Part shown: positions 28,689-39,546 of the stretch, in pieces | Position numbering within the stretch: the stretch's first letter is position 1 | How the letters are laid out: each line of letters begins with the position of its first letter | Source of the DNA: Desulfocurvus sp. | Lineage (GTDB): Bacteria; Desulfobacterota; Desulfovibrionia; Desulfovibrionales; Desulfovibrionaceae | Direction: 5' to 3' | Assembly (NCBI GenBank): GCA_020692325.1 | Contig: JAIMKR010000014.1 | Coordinates: 1 to 64,000, forward strand | DNA length: 64,000 nt | The notes under the pieces: generated by a model | Databases searched by the model: none | The model's input: the letters and a program-made list of their open reading frames with translations, nothing else | Told to the model about the DNA's origin: nothing | Translations under genes and position numbers: made by a program

Positions 28689-30806
28689 TTAACTCAGTTT
28701 TACGGTGGCCAGCGACTGAATGCGGATATCTGCCGGTATCTCCGCCTGTGAAATGACAGGCAGCGTTGGCAGGAAGCGAAGCAACAATTGGGCCAAGTGC
28801 GGACGCAGCTGCGGGGTGGTCAGCAGCACGGGCTGCCCATCTGTGCCCACCGCGGCCTCCTGCGCCGCGCCTATGCTCTTGATGATTTGCTGGGCCTTGC
28901 CCGGCTCCAGGGCCAGATAGCCGCCCTGATCGGTGCTGCGCAGGCTGTTGTTCAGCACCACGTCGATATCGTTGGCCAGGGTGAGGATGGGCAGGGAGTT
29001 GTCCGTGGCGAGGTAGCCCTTGACGATGGTGCGGCCGATGCGCGAGCGCACGTACTCCGTGAGGATGGCCGGCTCCTGAACGGCGGTGCCATAGTCGGCC
29101 AGCGCCTCCACGATGGAGAGCAGGTCGCGGATGCTCACTCCCTCGCGCACGAGGTTCTGCAGCACCTTCTGCACCACGCCGAGCGGCAGCACGCCGGGCA
29201 CCAGGTTCTCCACGGCCTTGGGCGCGCGCTTGGCCAGGTTGTTCAACAGCTCCTGCACCTCCTGCCTGCCCAGGAACTCGTGCAGATTGCGGCGGAACAC
29301 CTCGGTCAGGTGTGTGGCCACCACGGTGGAGGGATCCACCACGGTGTAACCGGCCAGCATGGCGGCCTCGCGCCGCGACTCGGGAATCCACACGGCGGGC
29401 AGGTTGAAGGCCGGCTCCACTGTGGCCACGCCGTCGATCTTGTGCTTGGCGTCGCCCGGGTCCATGGCGAGAAAGTGATCGATGAGTATCTCGGCGGAGG
29501 CGACGGGGTTGCCCTTCACCAGCACGCGGTATTCGCCGGGCTTGAGTTGCAGGTTGTCGCGCAGATGCAGCGAGGGGATGATGACGCCCATGTCCAGCGC
29601 GAATTGCCGGCGGATGCTGCGGATGCGCGAGAGCAGGTTGCCGTTCTGCTCCTCGTCCACCAGCGGAATGAGTCCGTAGCCGACCTCCAGCTCCAGCTGA
29701 TCGAGCGGCAGCAGCGACTGCACTTCCTCGGGAGTGTCCAGCGCGCTCGCGTCCTTGTTCTTGCCATTCTTTTTGTTGGCCTCGGCCGCCTTCTGGGCGT
29801 CGTGGGCCGGGCAGGTGCGCTCGGCGATGCGCGCCACCCAGAACAGGAAGGCGGAGAACGCCAGGAACGGAATGGCAGGCAGGCCGGGCACCAGGGCGAA
29901 GAACACCAGAATGCCCGACACGAGCTTGAGCGCCCGGTGGTGGAAGGTCAGCTGGCCGAGGAACTCCTCGCCCATCTTGGCCTCGGCCGCCGCGCGGGAG
30001 ACGATGATGCCCGATCCCGTGGCGATGATGAGCGAGGGAATGGTGGCGACGAGACCATCGCCGATGGAGAGCAGCGTGTACGTCCGGGCGGCTTCCTGCC
30101 AGCCCATGCCCTTTTGCAGCACGCCGATGAAGAAGCCGCCGATGACGTTGATGAACAGCAGAATCAGGCCGGCCTTCACGTCGCCTTGAACGAACTTGCC
30201 CGCGCCGTCCATGGCGCCGTAGAAGTCGGCCTCCTTGCGGATCTTGTTGCGGCGCTTGGTGGCCTCGGTCTCATCGATGAGGCCGGCGTTGAGGTCGGCC
30301 TCCACGGCCATCTGCTTGCCGGGCATGGAGTCCAGGGTGAAGCGGGCGGCCACCTCGGCGATGCGCGTCATGCCGGAGACGATGACGGTTTTGTTGATGG
30401 TGAACAGGATGAAGTAAACGACGATGCCGATGGCGTAGTTGCCGCCGACCACGAATTCGCCGAAACTCTGAATGACCGTGCCCGCCGCGCCCGTGCCCTC
30501 GTCGCCATGGAGCAGGACCAGACGCGTGGCCGCCACGCTGAGCGAAAGGCGCATCAAGGTGGTGACCAGGAGCAGGGACGGGAAGATGGTGAACTCCATG
30601 GGCGATTCCATGAACATGCACGTGATGAGCACGACCAGGCTGATTGAGATGCTCAGGGTGAGCATCAGGTCGAGCACCAGCGTCGGCACGGGCACCAGCA
30701 TCATCATCAGGATGATGACGACGCCGATGGCGAGTACCACGTCGCCCTGCTTGGCGAATTTGGCGTAATCGATGTCGAGGGAGGCGAATTTGGCGCTCGC
30801 GGACAT
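28689..30806 (-). CDS. flhA: Flagellar biosynthesis protein FlhA
   Basis: MMMLVPVPTLVLDLMLTLSISISLVVL, FTLDSMPGKQMAVEADLNAGLID. Confidence 0.96.
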   Translation of the reverse strand: MSASAKFASLDIDYAKFAKQGDVVLAIGVVIILMMMLVPVPTLVLDLMLTLSISISLVVLITCMFMESPMEFTIFPSLLLVTTLMRLSLSVAATRLVLLHGDEGTGAAGTVIQSFGEFVVGGNYAIGIVVYFILFTINKTVIVSGMTRIAEVAARFTLDSMPGKQMAVEADLNAGLIDETEATKRRNKIRKEADFYGAMDGAGKFVQGDVKAGLILLFINVIGGFFIGVLQKGMGWQEAARTYTLLSIGDGLVATIPSLIIATGSGIIVSRAAAEAKMGEEFLGQLTFHHRALKLVSGILVFFALVPGLPAIPFLAFSAFLFWVARIAERTCPAHDAQKAAEANKKNGKNKDASALDTPEEVQSLLPLDQLELEVGYGLIPLVDEEQNGNLLSRIRSIRRQFALDMGVIIPSLHLRDNLQLKPGEYRVLVKGNPVASAEILIDHFLAMDPGDAKHKIDGVATVEPAFNLPAVWIPESRREAAMLAGYTVVDPSTVVATHLTEVFRRNLHEFLGRQEVQELLNNLAKRAPKAVENLVPGVLPLGVVQKVLQNLVREGVSIRDLLSIVEALADYGTAVQEPAILTEYVRSRIGRTIVKGYLATDNSLPILTLANDIDVVLNNSLRSTDQGGYLALEPGKAQQIIKSIGAAQEAAVGTDGQPVLLTTPQLRPHLAQLLLRFLPTLPVISQAEIPADIRIQSLATVKLS

Positions 30807-30865
30807 TTTGTTGACGCTCCTCACGTTTTCAAATCGGCGGAGTCGTCAGTCCCGAAACGGTGGGA

Positions 30866-31930
30866 TCAGGCGCGGCGTTTCTTGAATTTCGCCAGCTTGG
30901 CCAGAATCGCGGCCACGGCCTGATAGAGTTCCTCGGGAATGATCTCGCCGATTTCCACCTGCTTATACAAGGCCCGTGCCAGCGGTGGATTCTCGTGGAT
31001 GGGAACGTCGTTCTCGATGGCGATTTCGCGGATGCGCCGGGCCATGGCGTCCGCGCCCTTGGCGATGACCATGGGGGCCGGAGCCTCCTTGATGTCGTAG
31101 CGCAGGGCGATGGCGTAGTGCGTGGGGTTGGTGATGACCACGTCGGCCTTGGGCACGGTGCTTTTCAGGCGGCGGCCGATGACCTCGTACATCTTGGCCG
31201 TCTGCTTCTGTTTGACCAGGGGATCGCCTTCGGCCTGCCGGTGCTCATCCTTGACCTCCTCCTTGGTCATCATGAGGTTGTCGTGGTAGCGCCAGCGCAC
31301 GTACCACAGGTCGGCCAGGGCGATGACGATCATGGGCACCAGCGCGTAGCAGACCATCTTGTAGGCCACGAGCAGCATGTAGCTGGTGATGCCCATGACG
31401 TTTTGATGGAACAGCGGAGCCAGGTTGGGCAGCTCCTGCTTGATGACGATGTACGGGGCCACGGCCACCACCAGCGCCTGGCCGATGCTGCGGCCCAGGC
31501 GGACCAGCGTGTCCGGGCTGATGATGAGCTGCTTGAGCGCGCCCATGATGTTGAAGTTGATGCGGTCCCAGCGCCACTTGAACACCCATAGCCTGCCCAC
31601 CTGCACCCGCGCCACCAGCAGCGCGGCGGCGGCGATGAGGAGCATGATCGGCACGGTCATCAGCGCCATTTTCTCGAGGGAATAGACGAAGAGCCTGTAA
31701 ACCGTCTGTGGATTCAGCTCCTGGCGCGTCCCCTCGGTGAAAAACCACTCGAAGACTTCGATCATGTTCTTGTATATGAAGGGGATGAAGTAGCGCAGGG
31801 CCAGGGTCCCCACGAGCAGGCCGATGATCTTGGCCACCTCTCCCGATTTGGCGACGCTGCCCTCGTCACGCGCCTTCTTGACGCGCCGGCCGGTGGCTTT
31901 TTCTGTTCTGCTTGGATCTTCCCTGGACAT
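30866..31930 (-). CDS. flhB: Flagellar biosynthesis protein FlhB
   Basis: RTEKATGRRVKKARDEGSVAKS, VVITNPTHYAIALRYD (NPTH autocleavage site). Confidence 0.96.
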   Translation of the reverse strand: MSREDPSRTEKATGRRVKKARDEGSVAKSGEVAKIIGLLVGTLALRYFIPFIYKNMIEVFEWFFTEGTRQELNPQTVYRLFVYSLEKMALMTVPIMLLIAAAALLVARVQVGRLWVFKWRWDRINFNIMGALKQLIISPDTLVRLGRSIGQALVVAVAPYIVIKQELPNLAPLFHQNVMGITSYMLLVAYKMVCYALVPMIVIALADLWYVRWRYHDNLMMTKEEVKDEHRQAEGDPLVKQKQTAKMYEVIGRRLKSTVPKADVVITNPTHYAIALRYDIKEAPAPMVIAKGADAMARRIREIAIENDVPIHENPPLARALYKQVEIGEIIPEELYQAVAAILAKLAKFKKRRA

Positions 31931-31948
31931 GGTTCGCCCGCCCGGCCG

Positions 31949-32734
31949 TTAGGTATGCGGCACACCAAGCTTCATCAGATGCAGCATCACGCCGTCCATG
32001 ACGCTGATGAAGCTGGTGACGTAATCGCTCATCATCTGCATGACATAGGACAGGAACAGAAAACCCACGGCGATCTTGAGCGGAAAGCCCATGACCAGAA
32101 TGTTCATCTGCGGGGCCGTGCGCGAAATGAGCGCCAGTGCCAGGTCCACCAAAAAAAGCGCCATGATGACGGGGGCGGCTATGCGCACGCCGAGGATGAA
32201 CATCTGTTTGGAGAAGAGCATCACTTCGTTCATGAGTGCCGGCGAGAGGAACAACCCACCCGGCGGCACGATGGAGAAGCTGTCGCCCAGGGCTTTTATG
32301 AGGTGCAGGTGCCCGTCGAGCGAAAGGAAGGTGAGCATGGTGCACATGTAGATGAATTGCGTTGTCATGGGTTCCTCCATCCCCGTGAGGGGGTCGAAGG
32401 AGTTGACCATGGAGAAGCCCATTTGAAAGTTGATGATGGCGCCGCCGATCTGCACGGTGGCGATGATCATGCGCACAATGCACCCCAGCGTGAGCCCGAG
32501 CACCAGCTCCCCGACGAACATGACGCCGATGTTGAATCCGTTGGCGGGGTAGTAACTGGGGGGGAAGGAGAGCTTGGGCCACACCGCCAGCGTGAGCACG
32601 ATGAGCAGGGCGGCCTTGACGAGGTTGGGCAGGGTGTCGCCGAAAAAGGGCATGATGAAGAGCACCACACTGATGCGGAACAGCGTGAGATAAAAGCTCA
32701 ACACCATTTTGGGGTCGAAATTGAAGATGTCCAT
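31949..32734 (-). CDS. fliR: Flagellar biosynthetic protein FliR
   Basis: Polytopic FliR-like sequence, FRISVVLFIMPFFGDTLPNLVKAALLIVLT; upstream of flhB. Confidence 0.92.
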   Translation of the reverse strand: MDIFNFDPKMVLSFYLTLFRISVVLFIMPFFGDTLPNLVKAALLIVLTLAVWPKLSFPPSYYPANGFNIGVMFVGELVLGLTLGCIVRMIIATVQIGGAIINFQMGFSMVNSFDPLTGMEEPMTTQFIYMCTMLTFLSLDGHLHLIKALGDSFSIVPPGGLFLSPALMNEVMLFSKQMFILGVRIAAPVIMALFLVDLALALISRTAPQMNILVMGFPLKIAVGFLFLSYVMQMMSDYVTSFISVMDGVMLHLMKLGVPHT

Positions 32735-32851
32735 TGCCCGTCCGGTCTTGCTTGCCGCCGCCGCGCGCGGAGAATGGCGCGGGCAGGCCGCGCACTGGCG
32801 CAAACTAGCCCACCTTCGGCGGGGCGTAAAGGGGATCGGCGGGGTGTGCGG

Positions 32852-33760
32852 TTAGTTGAGGATGTAGCGCATGGGGTTCACTGGCACTCCGCCGATGCGC
32901 ACCTCATAGTGCAGGTGCGGACCGGTGCTGCGGCCCGAGTCGCCCATGTAGGCGATGACGTCGCCGCGGCGCACCATCTGTCCCTGCTGCACGTTGACCC
33001 GTTGCAGGTGCGCATAGCGGGTGATGAGCCCGCCGCCGTGGTTGACGCTCAGCATGAGCCCGTAAGAGGGATTGCGTTCGATGAAGGCAACGCTGCCGCG
33101 CACTGGGGCGTACACCGGCGTGCCCGCTGGGGCGGAGATGTCCAGTCCCTTGTGGAACTCGCGCGCGGTGGAGAAGGGCGAGCCGCGCCAGCCGAACCCC
33201 GACGTGACCCAACCGCCGGCCGGCCACACGCTGGGCGTGGACTCCAGCACGTCGCGATTGGCGCGCAGGCGCTGGATGACTTCCTGCTGGTGCACTTCCT
33301 CCAGCCGCGCCTCCACCGAGAGCTGGCGCAGAAATTCGTTCATCTTGCGGGCCAGCAGCTCCTGCCGGTAGAGGGGCATATAGCCACGCGCGCCGTCTTC
33401 CCCCGGGCCGCCACTCGGAGCCACGCTCATTGGGTTTTCCTGCTCCAGGTTGATCATGACGCGCAGCTTGGAGTCGAAGTCGCGGATGCGCTCCACGTCC
33501 TTTTGCAGGTTCACCAGGCGCTGGCTCAGATTCAGCAACTGGGTCTTTTGCGCGCCGCCGGCCCTCTCGCCCGGGAGCAGACCGCCGCGCGGTCCGACGT
33601 CCTCCGCCATGTCGCGCAGCAGCAGCACGTTCCCCGCCAGCATCAGCGCCAGCAGCAGGCCAATGCCGAGCAGCATCCATCCCCGCATCTGGATCTTGCG
33701 GGTTGTTCCGCGTTGTTCGCGAAACACGACGATATGGAAGCGTCCGAACAGCAGACCCAT
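32852..33760 (-). CDS. M23-family peptidase with N-terminal TM and coiled coil
   Basis: SGFGWRGSPFSTAREFHKGLDISAPAGTPVYAPVRGSV...GPHLHYEVRIGGVPVNPMRYI. Confidence 0.9.
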   Translation of the reverse strand: MGLLFGRFHIVVFREQRGTTRKIQMRGWMLLGIGLLLALMLAGNVLLLRDMAEDVGPRGGLLPGERAGGAQKTQLLNLSQRLVNLQKDVERIRDFDSKLRVMINLEQENPMSVAPSGGPGEDGARGYMPLYRQELLARKMNEFLRQLSVEARLEEVHQQEVIQRLRANRDVLESTPSVWPAGGWVTSGFGWRGSPFSTAREFHKGLDISAPAGTPVYAPVRGSVAFIERNPSYGLMLSVNHGGGLITRYAHLQRVNVQQGQMVRRGDVIAYMGDSGRSTGPHLHYEVRIGGVPVNPMRYILN

Positions 33761-33815
33761 CGAAAAACGTGTCCTTATGTTGTGGGATGAAACGGAATGC
33801 TCTATTGGTACCGTA

Positions 33816-34625
33816 TCAGGATTTGGGGGTCAAGCCGGGCCGGTTGCGGTCCATCTGCCAGCGGGTGAGGGCGTTGAAGATGTTGTGGCGCACCTGCTTG
33901 TCGCGGCCCATTTCCAGTTGCAGCCAGTTGTGCACCTCGCTGCGGCGGGTGTCGCCGGCCGACGGGCAGTCGTTTTGCCATACGGGCAGCCCCCACTGGC
34001 GCGCTGCGGCCCGGATGAAGCTCTTTTCCACCAGCAGGGCCGGGCGGATGACCTTGAGCCGGCCGCCGAAGAAGTCCTCGCAGGCGGACATGCCGTCCAC
34101 CCGCCCGTTCTGCACCACGTTCATGAAGAACGTCACCACCAGGTCGTCGGCGTTGTGCCCGAAGGCGAGATGCGTGAGCCCGTATTCGCGGCAGAGGTCG
34201 AACAGGCGTTTGCGCCGCAACATGCTGCAGAAGAAGCACGCGGAGTTCTTGCGGTTTTCCGGCGAATGCGCGCGCGGTCCGTGGTCGGTGAGTTCGATGT
34301 GCGCGGCCACGCCCTCGTGTTGGACCCACTCGACGAGGGGGCGGTGGCTCGTGGGGTTGAAGCCGGGGTTCACATGCAGGGCCATGAGCTCGATGGGGAA
34401 GGGCAGGATGGCCCGGCGGATGAGGAGCGTCTTCATGAGCACGAAGCTGTCCACGCCGCCGGACATGGCCACGCCGATGCGCGCGCCGGCTCCGGCCATG
34501 CCCGTCGTCTGCATCAGCTTGCCCACGGCGCCCACGCATTTTTTCTGCGCGAAGGAAAGTTTGCCGAAACCGGCCATGTGCGTCACCTCATTTCCGACAG
34601 AATCGGTTCGCGGGCTGTATGTCAT
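33816..34625 (-). CDS. TtcA-family PP-loop tRNA thiolation-type ATPase
   Basis: RIGVAMSGGVDSFVLMKTLL PP-loop, CFFC pair, HLAFGHNADDLVVTFFMN. Confidence 0.83.
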   Translation of the reverse strand: MTYSPRTDSVGNEVTHMAGFGKLSFAQKKCVGAVGKLMQTTGMAGAGARIGVAMSGGVDSFVLMKTLLIRRAILPFPIELMALHVNPGFNPTSHRPLVEWVQHEGVAAHIELTDHGPRAHSPENRKNSACFFCSMLRRKRLFDLCREYGLTHLAFGHNADDLVVTFFMNVVQNGRVDGMSACEDFFGGRLKVIRPALLVEKSFIRAAARQWGLPVWQNDCPSAGDTRRSEVHNWLQLEMGRDKQVRHNIFNALTRWQMDRNRPGLTPKS

Positions 34626-34778
34626 TTGAGCTTGACATGCAACCGGGCCGCGATTAACTGAAGTTCCTTTGCGTGATGGCCCGATAGCTTCGTAAATAAA
34701 TCGCCGCGCCGCTTTGCACGGTTTCGGGATGTTCTTCCCCGGGGCCAGTCCCCCTGAGCCATATCCGGAAGGCCAATC

Positions 34779-36143
34779 TTGTCAAATTCCATGTCACGTC
34801 TCGGAATGCTGCTGCTGCTGGCGCTGTTGGTGGCCTTCGGCGTGGGATACTTCTTGTATCAGCAGGAGCAGAGACTCGCGCTCGGCGTTTGGCCGGACCT
34901 GCCCATCGACGCCGTGCAGAGCGTAGAGGTTGTCACGCCGCAGGAGCGGTACACCCTTGTGCGTGAGCAGAACGGCTGGGTGGTGCGTCTGGGCGGAGCC
35001 GATGCCGACGCCGTGCCCGTGCCGGCCGATTCGGCCAAGGTGGAGGCGCTGCTCACCGCCCTTTCGCAGAACCGGCCGCGGCAGACCCTGGACCAGGACA
35101 GCGGCGTGGATGCCTCGCAGCTCGGTTTCCGCGCGCCGGCCGTGGACATCACCATCCGCCCGGTCAGCTCCGACGACAAGCCCGCGCGCATCATCCTGGG
35201 CCACGAGACCCCGACGGGCGCGGCCATCTACGCCTTCAGCTCTCTCGCGCCGGACGTGGTGTTCCTCATGGATGCGAGCGTGCTGCATCATTTCGACAAG
35301 ACGTCCGACTCATTTTTCGACCCGCGTCTGCTCGACGTGCGTGGCGAGGACGTGCAGCGCCTCACCCTCTACAGCCAGCATGGTGTGCAGTGGGACATGG
35401 AGCGCAAGGACGATCTGTTCACCTTCTCCGTGCCGGCGAACATGAGGGGCACCACCCTCACCGCCTCCGAGGTGCGGCTGTACCTGCACAACCTCACCGC
35501 CATCACGGCCGACACCATCGTCACCAAACCGGATAAGCAGGCTCCGGGCAAGCCGGCCTGCGTCATCGAAATCCTCATGCCCAAGGCCCGCGTCCCCCTG
35601 CGCCTGGAGTTGTTCCCCCCGCTGGATGCCGATCAGGTCTTTGGACGTTCCACGCGGCATCCCGGCGGATTCTATATCGACCGCGAGAAGGCCAAGAGCC
35701 TCATCCGGCAGGCCTATGACATGCAGTGGCGCGGCGTCATCAACTTCGACTCCACCAAGGTGGAGGGGGCGCGCATCTTCTCCGTCACTGGCAATCAGAC
35801 CCTGCTGGTGGACAAAAGTCCCACGGGCTGGACGGAGCGCGACAACGGTCGCAAGATGTCGGGTATTGACATGACGCTGTGGCGACTTAAAGAGTTAAGA
35901 TTCGAGGACGAGCCCGTGGCCCGGCTGGGCTATCCGGCGACGCAGCGCCTTGTGCTGGATCTGCTTGGCGGTGACGGCAAGGTGTTGTCTTCGTTTTTGT
36001 TCTTTACGGACCCCCGCCTCCCGGCGGATCAGTGCTGGCTCAAAGTGGGAACCGAGGAAATGTACTACCCGGTCTCCAACCAGCTGCTTGAAGACGTGCA
36101 AGGCTATCTGCCAGCGCGGCAGCAGAAGGCCGCGGAGCATTAG
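34779..36143 (+). CDS. DUF4340 domain-containing protein
   Basis: Single N-terminal TM then VEVVTPQERYTLVREQNGWVV...DSAKVEALLTALSQ; DUF4340-like organisation. Confidence 0.68.
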   Translation: MSNSMSRLGMLLLLALLVAFGVGYFLYQQEQRLALGVWPDLPIDAVQSVEVVTPQERYTLVREQNGWVVRLGGADADAVPVPADSAKVEALLTALSQNRPRQTLDQDSGVDASQLGFRAPAVDITIRPVSSDDKPARIILGHETPTGAAIYAFSSLAPDVVFLMDASVLHHFDKTSDSFFDPRLLDVRGEDVQRLTLYSQHGVQWDMERKDDLFTFSVPANMRGTTLTASEVRLYLHNLTAITADTIVTKPDKQAPGKPACVIEILMPKARVPLRLELFPPLDADQVFGRSTRHPGGFYIDREKAKSLIRQAYDMQWRGVINFDSTKVEGARIFSVTGNQTLLVDKSPTGWTERDNGRKMSGIDMTLWRLKELRFEDEPVARLGYPATQRLVLDLLGGDGKVLSSFLFFTDPRLPADQCWLKVGTEEMYYPVSNQLLEDVQGYLPARQQKAAEH

Positions 36144-36200
36144 CCCGCGCCGGAATCCGCCCGTGGCGGTTCGTTCAACATCCCCTGCAAGGAGTGCCTC

Positions 36201-36434
36201 ATGGCGAGAATCACAGTCGAAGATTGTCTGGAGAGGGTTCCCAACCGCTTTCTTATCGTGCAGATGGCCATCAAGCGTGTGAAACAATTCCGCGAAGGCT
36301 ACCCTCCCCTCATCGAGACTCACAACAAGGAGGCCGTCACGGCCCTGCGTGAGATCGCCGAGGGCAAGGTGCTGCCCGGCGAGGCCATCCCCGAGGCCGG
36401 CATTCCCGCGCCCGAGACCGGCCCCGAGGCCTAA
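36201..36434 (+). CDS. rpoZ: RNA polymerase omega subunit
   Basis: [29 protein letters not shown]...[16 protein letters not shown]. Confidence 0.93.
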   Translation: MARITVEDCLERVPNRFLIVQMAIKRVKQFREGYPPLIETHNKEAVTALREIAEGKVLPGEAIPEAGIPAPETGPEA

Positions 36435-36443
36435 GAACGGGTC

Positions 36444-37556
36444 ATGGCCAAGCGAGATTACTATGAGGTTCTCGGCGTCGAGCGCACGGCTTCCGAGGAT
36501 GAACTGAAGCGGGCCTATCGCAAGCTGGCTTTTCAGTATCACCCGGACCGCAACCCCGACGATCCCGAGGCCGAGCAGAAGTTCAAGGACGCCGCCGAGG
36601 CCTACGACGTGCTGCGCGATCCCGAGAAGCGCCGCCGCTACGACGCCTACGGATTCGACGGGCTGAACGGTGGCGGTGGGGGCTTCGCCTCCTCCGACGA
36701 CATCTTCGGCGCCTTCAGCGACATCTTCGGCGAGGTCTTCGGCTTCGCGGGCGGCGCGCGCGGTGGCCGGCGTCCGCAGGCCGGCATGGATCTGCGTTAC
36801 AACCTGAACATCAGCTTCCGGCAGGCCGCCAAGGGCGACGAGGTCACGCTCAAGATTCCGTCCAACGTGCCCTGCGAGCATTGCGGCGGCTCTGGCGCGG
36901 AGCCCGGCTCCGATATGAGCGATTGCCGGCAGTGCCGTGGCACCGGACACGTGCAGCAGGCCCAGGGCTTCTTCCGCATCTCCGTCACCTGCCCCACCTG
37001 TCACGGCCGCGGCAAGATCATCACCAAGTTCTGCACGGAGTGTCACGGTGCGGGTATGACCAGCCAGGTGCGCGAGCTCAAGGTGCGCATTCCCGCCGGT
37101 GTGGACGATGGCTCGCGTCTGCGTCTGCGCGGCGAGGGTGAGCCCGGCGCCAATGGAGGTCCCCACGGCGACCTCTTCGTGGTCATCAGCGTGGAGCTGG
37201 ACAAGACCTTCGAGCGCCAGGGGCAGAACCTGGTCCTGCGCCGCTCCATCACCATGGTGCAGGCCGCGCTGGGCGACAAGATCGAGATTCCCACACTCGA
37301 CGATCCCATCACTGTGGACATTCCCAAGGGCACGCAGGGGGGCGAGATCTTCCAGCTGCGTGGTCTGGGAATGCCGCATCCCGGCGGCGGGCGCAGGGGC
37401 GATCTGCTCGTGGAAGTTCGCGTGGAGACCCCCGTGGGTCTTTCCGCCAAGCAGGAGGAGCTGCTGCGCGAGTTCGCCAAGCTCGAGGAGGAGAAGCCCC
37501 TCAAAAAGGCCAAGAACTTCTTTAAGAAAGCGAAAGAAAAGGTGATGGGAGAGTAG
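36444..37556 (+). CDS. dnaJ: Chaperone DnaJ
   Basis: J domain with HPD, G/F region, four CxxC-type zinc motifs, C-terminal domain. Confidence 0.96.
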   Translation: MAKRDYYEVLGVERTASEDELKRAYRKLAFQYHPDRNPDDPEAEQKFKDAAEAYDVLRDPEKRRRYDAYGFDGLNGGGGGFASSDDIFGAFSDIFGEVFGFAGGARGGRRPQAGMDLRYNLNISFRQAAKGDEVTLKIPSNVPCEHCGGSGAEPGSDMSDCRQCRGTGHVQQAQGFFRISVTCPTCHGRGKIITKFCTECHGAGMTSQVRELKVRIPAGVDDGSRLRLRGEGEPGANGGPHGDLFVVISVELDKTFERQGQNLVLRRSITMVQAALGDKIEIPTLDDPITVDIPKGTQGGEIFQLRGLGMPHPGGGRRGDLLVEVRVETPVGLSAKQEELLREFAKLEEEKPLKKAKNFFKKAKEKVMGE

Positions 37557-37557
37557 A

Positions 37558-38037
37558 ATGGCCGGCGATTTCTCGCATCTCGACGCCGAGGGGCACGCCC
37601 GCATGGTCGATGTCTCCGGCAAGGAGCCGACCGTGCGCGTGGCCCGCGTGCGCGCCGAGGTGCGTCTCAACGCCGAAACCATGGACCTGCTCGTGCGAAA
37701 GGCCCTGCCCAAGGGCGAGGTGCTCGGTACCGCGCGCATCGCCGGCATTCTGGCCGCCAAGCGCACCTTTGAGCTCATCCCCCTGTGCCACCCCCTCCCG
37801 CTGGACTTCGCCGATGTGTCCTTCGACATCGACGAGTCCGAAAATGTTGTCTACGTGACGGCCGAGGCGCGCACCAGCGCCCGCACCGGCGTGGAGATGG
37901 AGGCGCTGCTCGCCGCTCAGGTGGCGGCCGCCACCATCTACGACATGTGCAAGGCCGTGCAGAAGAACATCCGCATCACCAACTGCCGCCTCGTCTACAA
38001 GAGCGGCGGCAAGAGCGGCCTGTTCCAGGCGGAATAG
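37558..38037 (+). CDS. moaC: Cyclic pyranopterin monophosphate synthase MoaC
   Basis: [70 protein letters not shown]. Confidence 0.95.
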   Translation: MAGDFSHLDAEGHARMVDVSGKEPTVRVARVRAEVRLNAETMDLLVRKALPKGEVLGTARIAGILAAKRTFELIPLCHPLPLDFADVSFDIDESENVVYVTAEARTSARTGVEMEALLAAQVAAATIYDMCKAVQKNIRITNCRLVYKSGGKSGLFQAE

Positions 38038-38086
38038 GGGGGACGCGGCGCGATCCGAACGTGGTGGCCGCAGTCTCGTTGATCTG

Positions 38087-38154
38087 AGCCATTCGGCCGG
38101 GGCCATCCGGACGCCGGGACCATCCGGCCGGGGCCATTCAGCGGCCCATTCAGC
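38087..38154. repeat. Degenerate short tandem repeats (about 13-17 bp unit)
   Basis: gccattcggccgggg / ccatccggacgccgggac / catccggccgggg / ccattcagcggccc / attcag. Confidence 0.55.
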
Positions 38155-38155
38155 C

Positions 38156-38214
38156 CACAAAACAAATGGCCCGCGCCGGTGCTTGATGCGCCGGGGCGGG
38201 CCATTTGTTTTTAT
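38156..38214. terminator. Bidirectional-type terminator between moaC and bioA
   Basis: aaacaaatggcccgc gccggtgcttgatgcgccggg gcgggccatttgttttt. Confidence 0.8.
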
Positions 38215-38223
38215 CGCGTCGCG

Positions 38224-39546
38224 CTACTTCGCGTACATGGGCGCGGCCTCGCGCAGCACTTCCGTGGCGATGTTCCGCGCGCGGTTCATTTCCTCGTCCG
38301 TGGCGCAGGCCGGCGGCATGAGGTAGAACACGTTGCCCATGGGCCGCACGAGCATCCCGCGCTCCAGGCATTTCGCCCGCACTGTCGAGCCGATCTCGTC
38401 GTGATAGTCCCCCGCCTCGCCGCCGAGCGTCACCGCCGCCAGCGAACCCAGGGCGCGCGGTCGCGTGACGCCGGGCATTTTCGATATCTCGGCCAGCCAC
38501 GCGCGGTTTTGTTCGCCGATGTGGTTGATGCGCTCGAGCGTTCGCTCCTCCTCGAAGAGTTCGAGGGAGGCCAGCCCGGCCGCGCATCCCAACGGATTGG
38601 CCGTGAACGAGTGCCCGTGCGAGAAGCAGTTGTAGAAGGTGTCGCCCAGGAACGCCTCGTAGATGCGCTCCGTGGCAACGGTGACGGCCATGGGCAAAAA
38701 GCCCGCTGTAAGGCCCTTGGACAGGCACACCAGATCCGGCGTGACGCCGGCGCGCTCCATGGCGAACATGGTGCCCGTGCGGCCGAAGCCGGTCATCACC
38801 TCGTCGAGGATGACCGGAATCTCGTATTCGCGCATGCGCTCGCACACGCCGCGCAGGAATTCCGGGCGGCAGAAGTTCATGCCGCCCGCGCCCTGCACTA
38901 GCGGCTCGGCGATGAACGCGGCGGCCTCCGCGCCGTGGCGTTTGAGCACGGCGTCGATCTGCCGCAGCGCCACGGCCTCGCGCGCGGACGCGCCCGTGTC
39001 GCCGTCCCAGGTGGGAGCGAAGGGCAGATGCACCACCTCGCACAGCAGTTCGTCGAAGGGACCGTAGTAGCCGCTGGTGCGGCCCACGGCCATGGCCCCG
39101 AAGGTGTCGCCGTGGTAGCCGCCCTGCATGGCCAGGAAGATGCGCCGTCCGTTGTGGCCCTGGTTGCGCCAGTACTGCCAGGCCATTTTGAGCGCCACCT
39201 CCACGGCGGTGGAGCCGTTGTCCGAATAAAACACGCGCGAAAGGGGGCGGGGCAGCAGTTCGAGAAGCTTTTCGGCCAGTCGCACGGCGGGTTCGTGGGT
39301 GAAACCGGCGAAGATGACCTGTTCCATCTCCGCCGCCTGCCGGTGGATGGCCTTGGCGATTTTCGGATGGGCGTGGCCATGCACGTTGACCCACCAGGAG
39401 CAGGCCATGTCCAGGATTTCGCGGCCGTCCTCCAGAAACAAACGTGTTCCGCGCGCGCTCTTGACGGGCAGGGGCGGTGGTGCGGTCTTTTCCTGCGTGA
39501 AGGGATGCCAGATGACCTTGCGGTCGCGTTCGACGAGTTCGCTCAT
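38224..39546 (-). CDS. bioA: Adenosylmethionine-8-amino-7-oxononanoate aminotransferase
   Basis: RKVIWHPFTQ, VFYSDNGSTAVEVALKMA, VILDEVMTGFGRTGTMFA, CLSKGLTAG; biotin operon context. Confidence 0.95.
   Translation of the reverse strand: MSELVERDRKVIWHPFTQEKTAPPPLPVKSARGTRLFLEDGREILDMACSWWVNVHGHAHPKIAKAIHRQAAEMEQVIFAGFTHEPAVRLAEKLLELLPRPLSRVFYSDNGSTAVEVALKMAWQYWRNQGHNGRRIFLAMQGGYHGDTFGAMAVGRTSGYYGPFDELLCEVVHLPFAPTWDGDTGASAREAVALRQIDAVLKRHGAEAAAFIAEPLVQGAGGMNFCRPEFLRGVCERMREYEIPVILDEVMTGFGRTGTMFAMERAGVTPDLVCLSKGLTAGFLPMAVTVATERIYEAFLGDTFYNCFSHGHSFTANPLGCAAGLASLELFEEERTLERINHIGEQNRAWLAEISKMPGVTRPRALGSLAAVTLGGEAGDYHDEIGSTVRAKCLERGMLVRPMGNVFYLMPPACATDEEMNRARNIATEVLREAAPMYAK

Noticed and set aside
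28788-30647. 619-aa plus-strand ORF
   Set aside because: Antisense to flhA.
31955-33790. 611-aa plus-strand ORF
   Set aside because: Antisense to fliR and the M23 peptidase gene.
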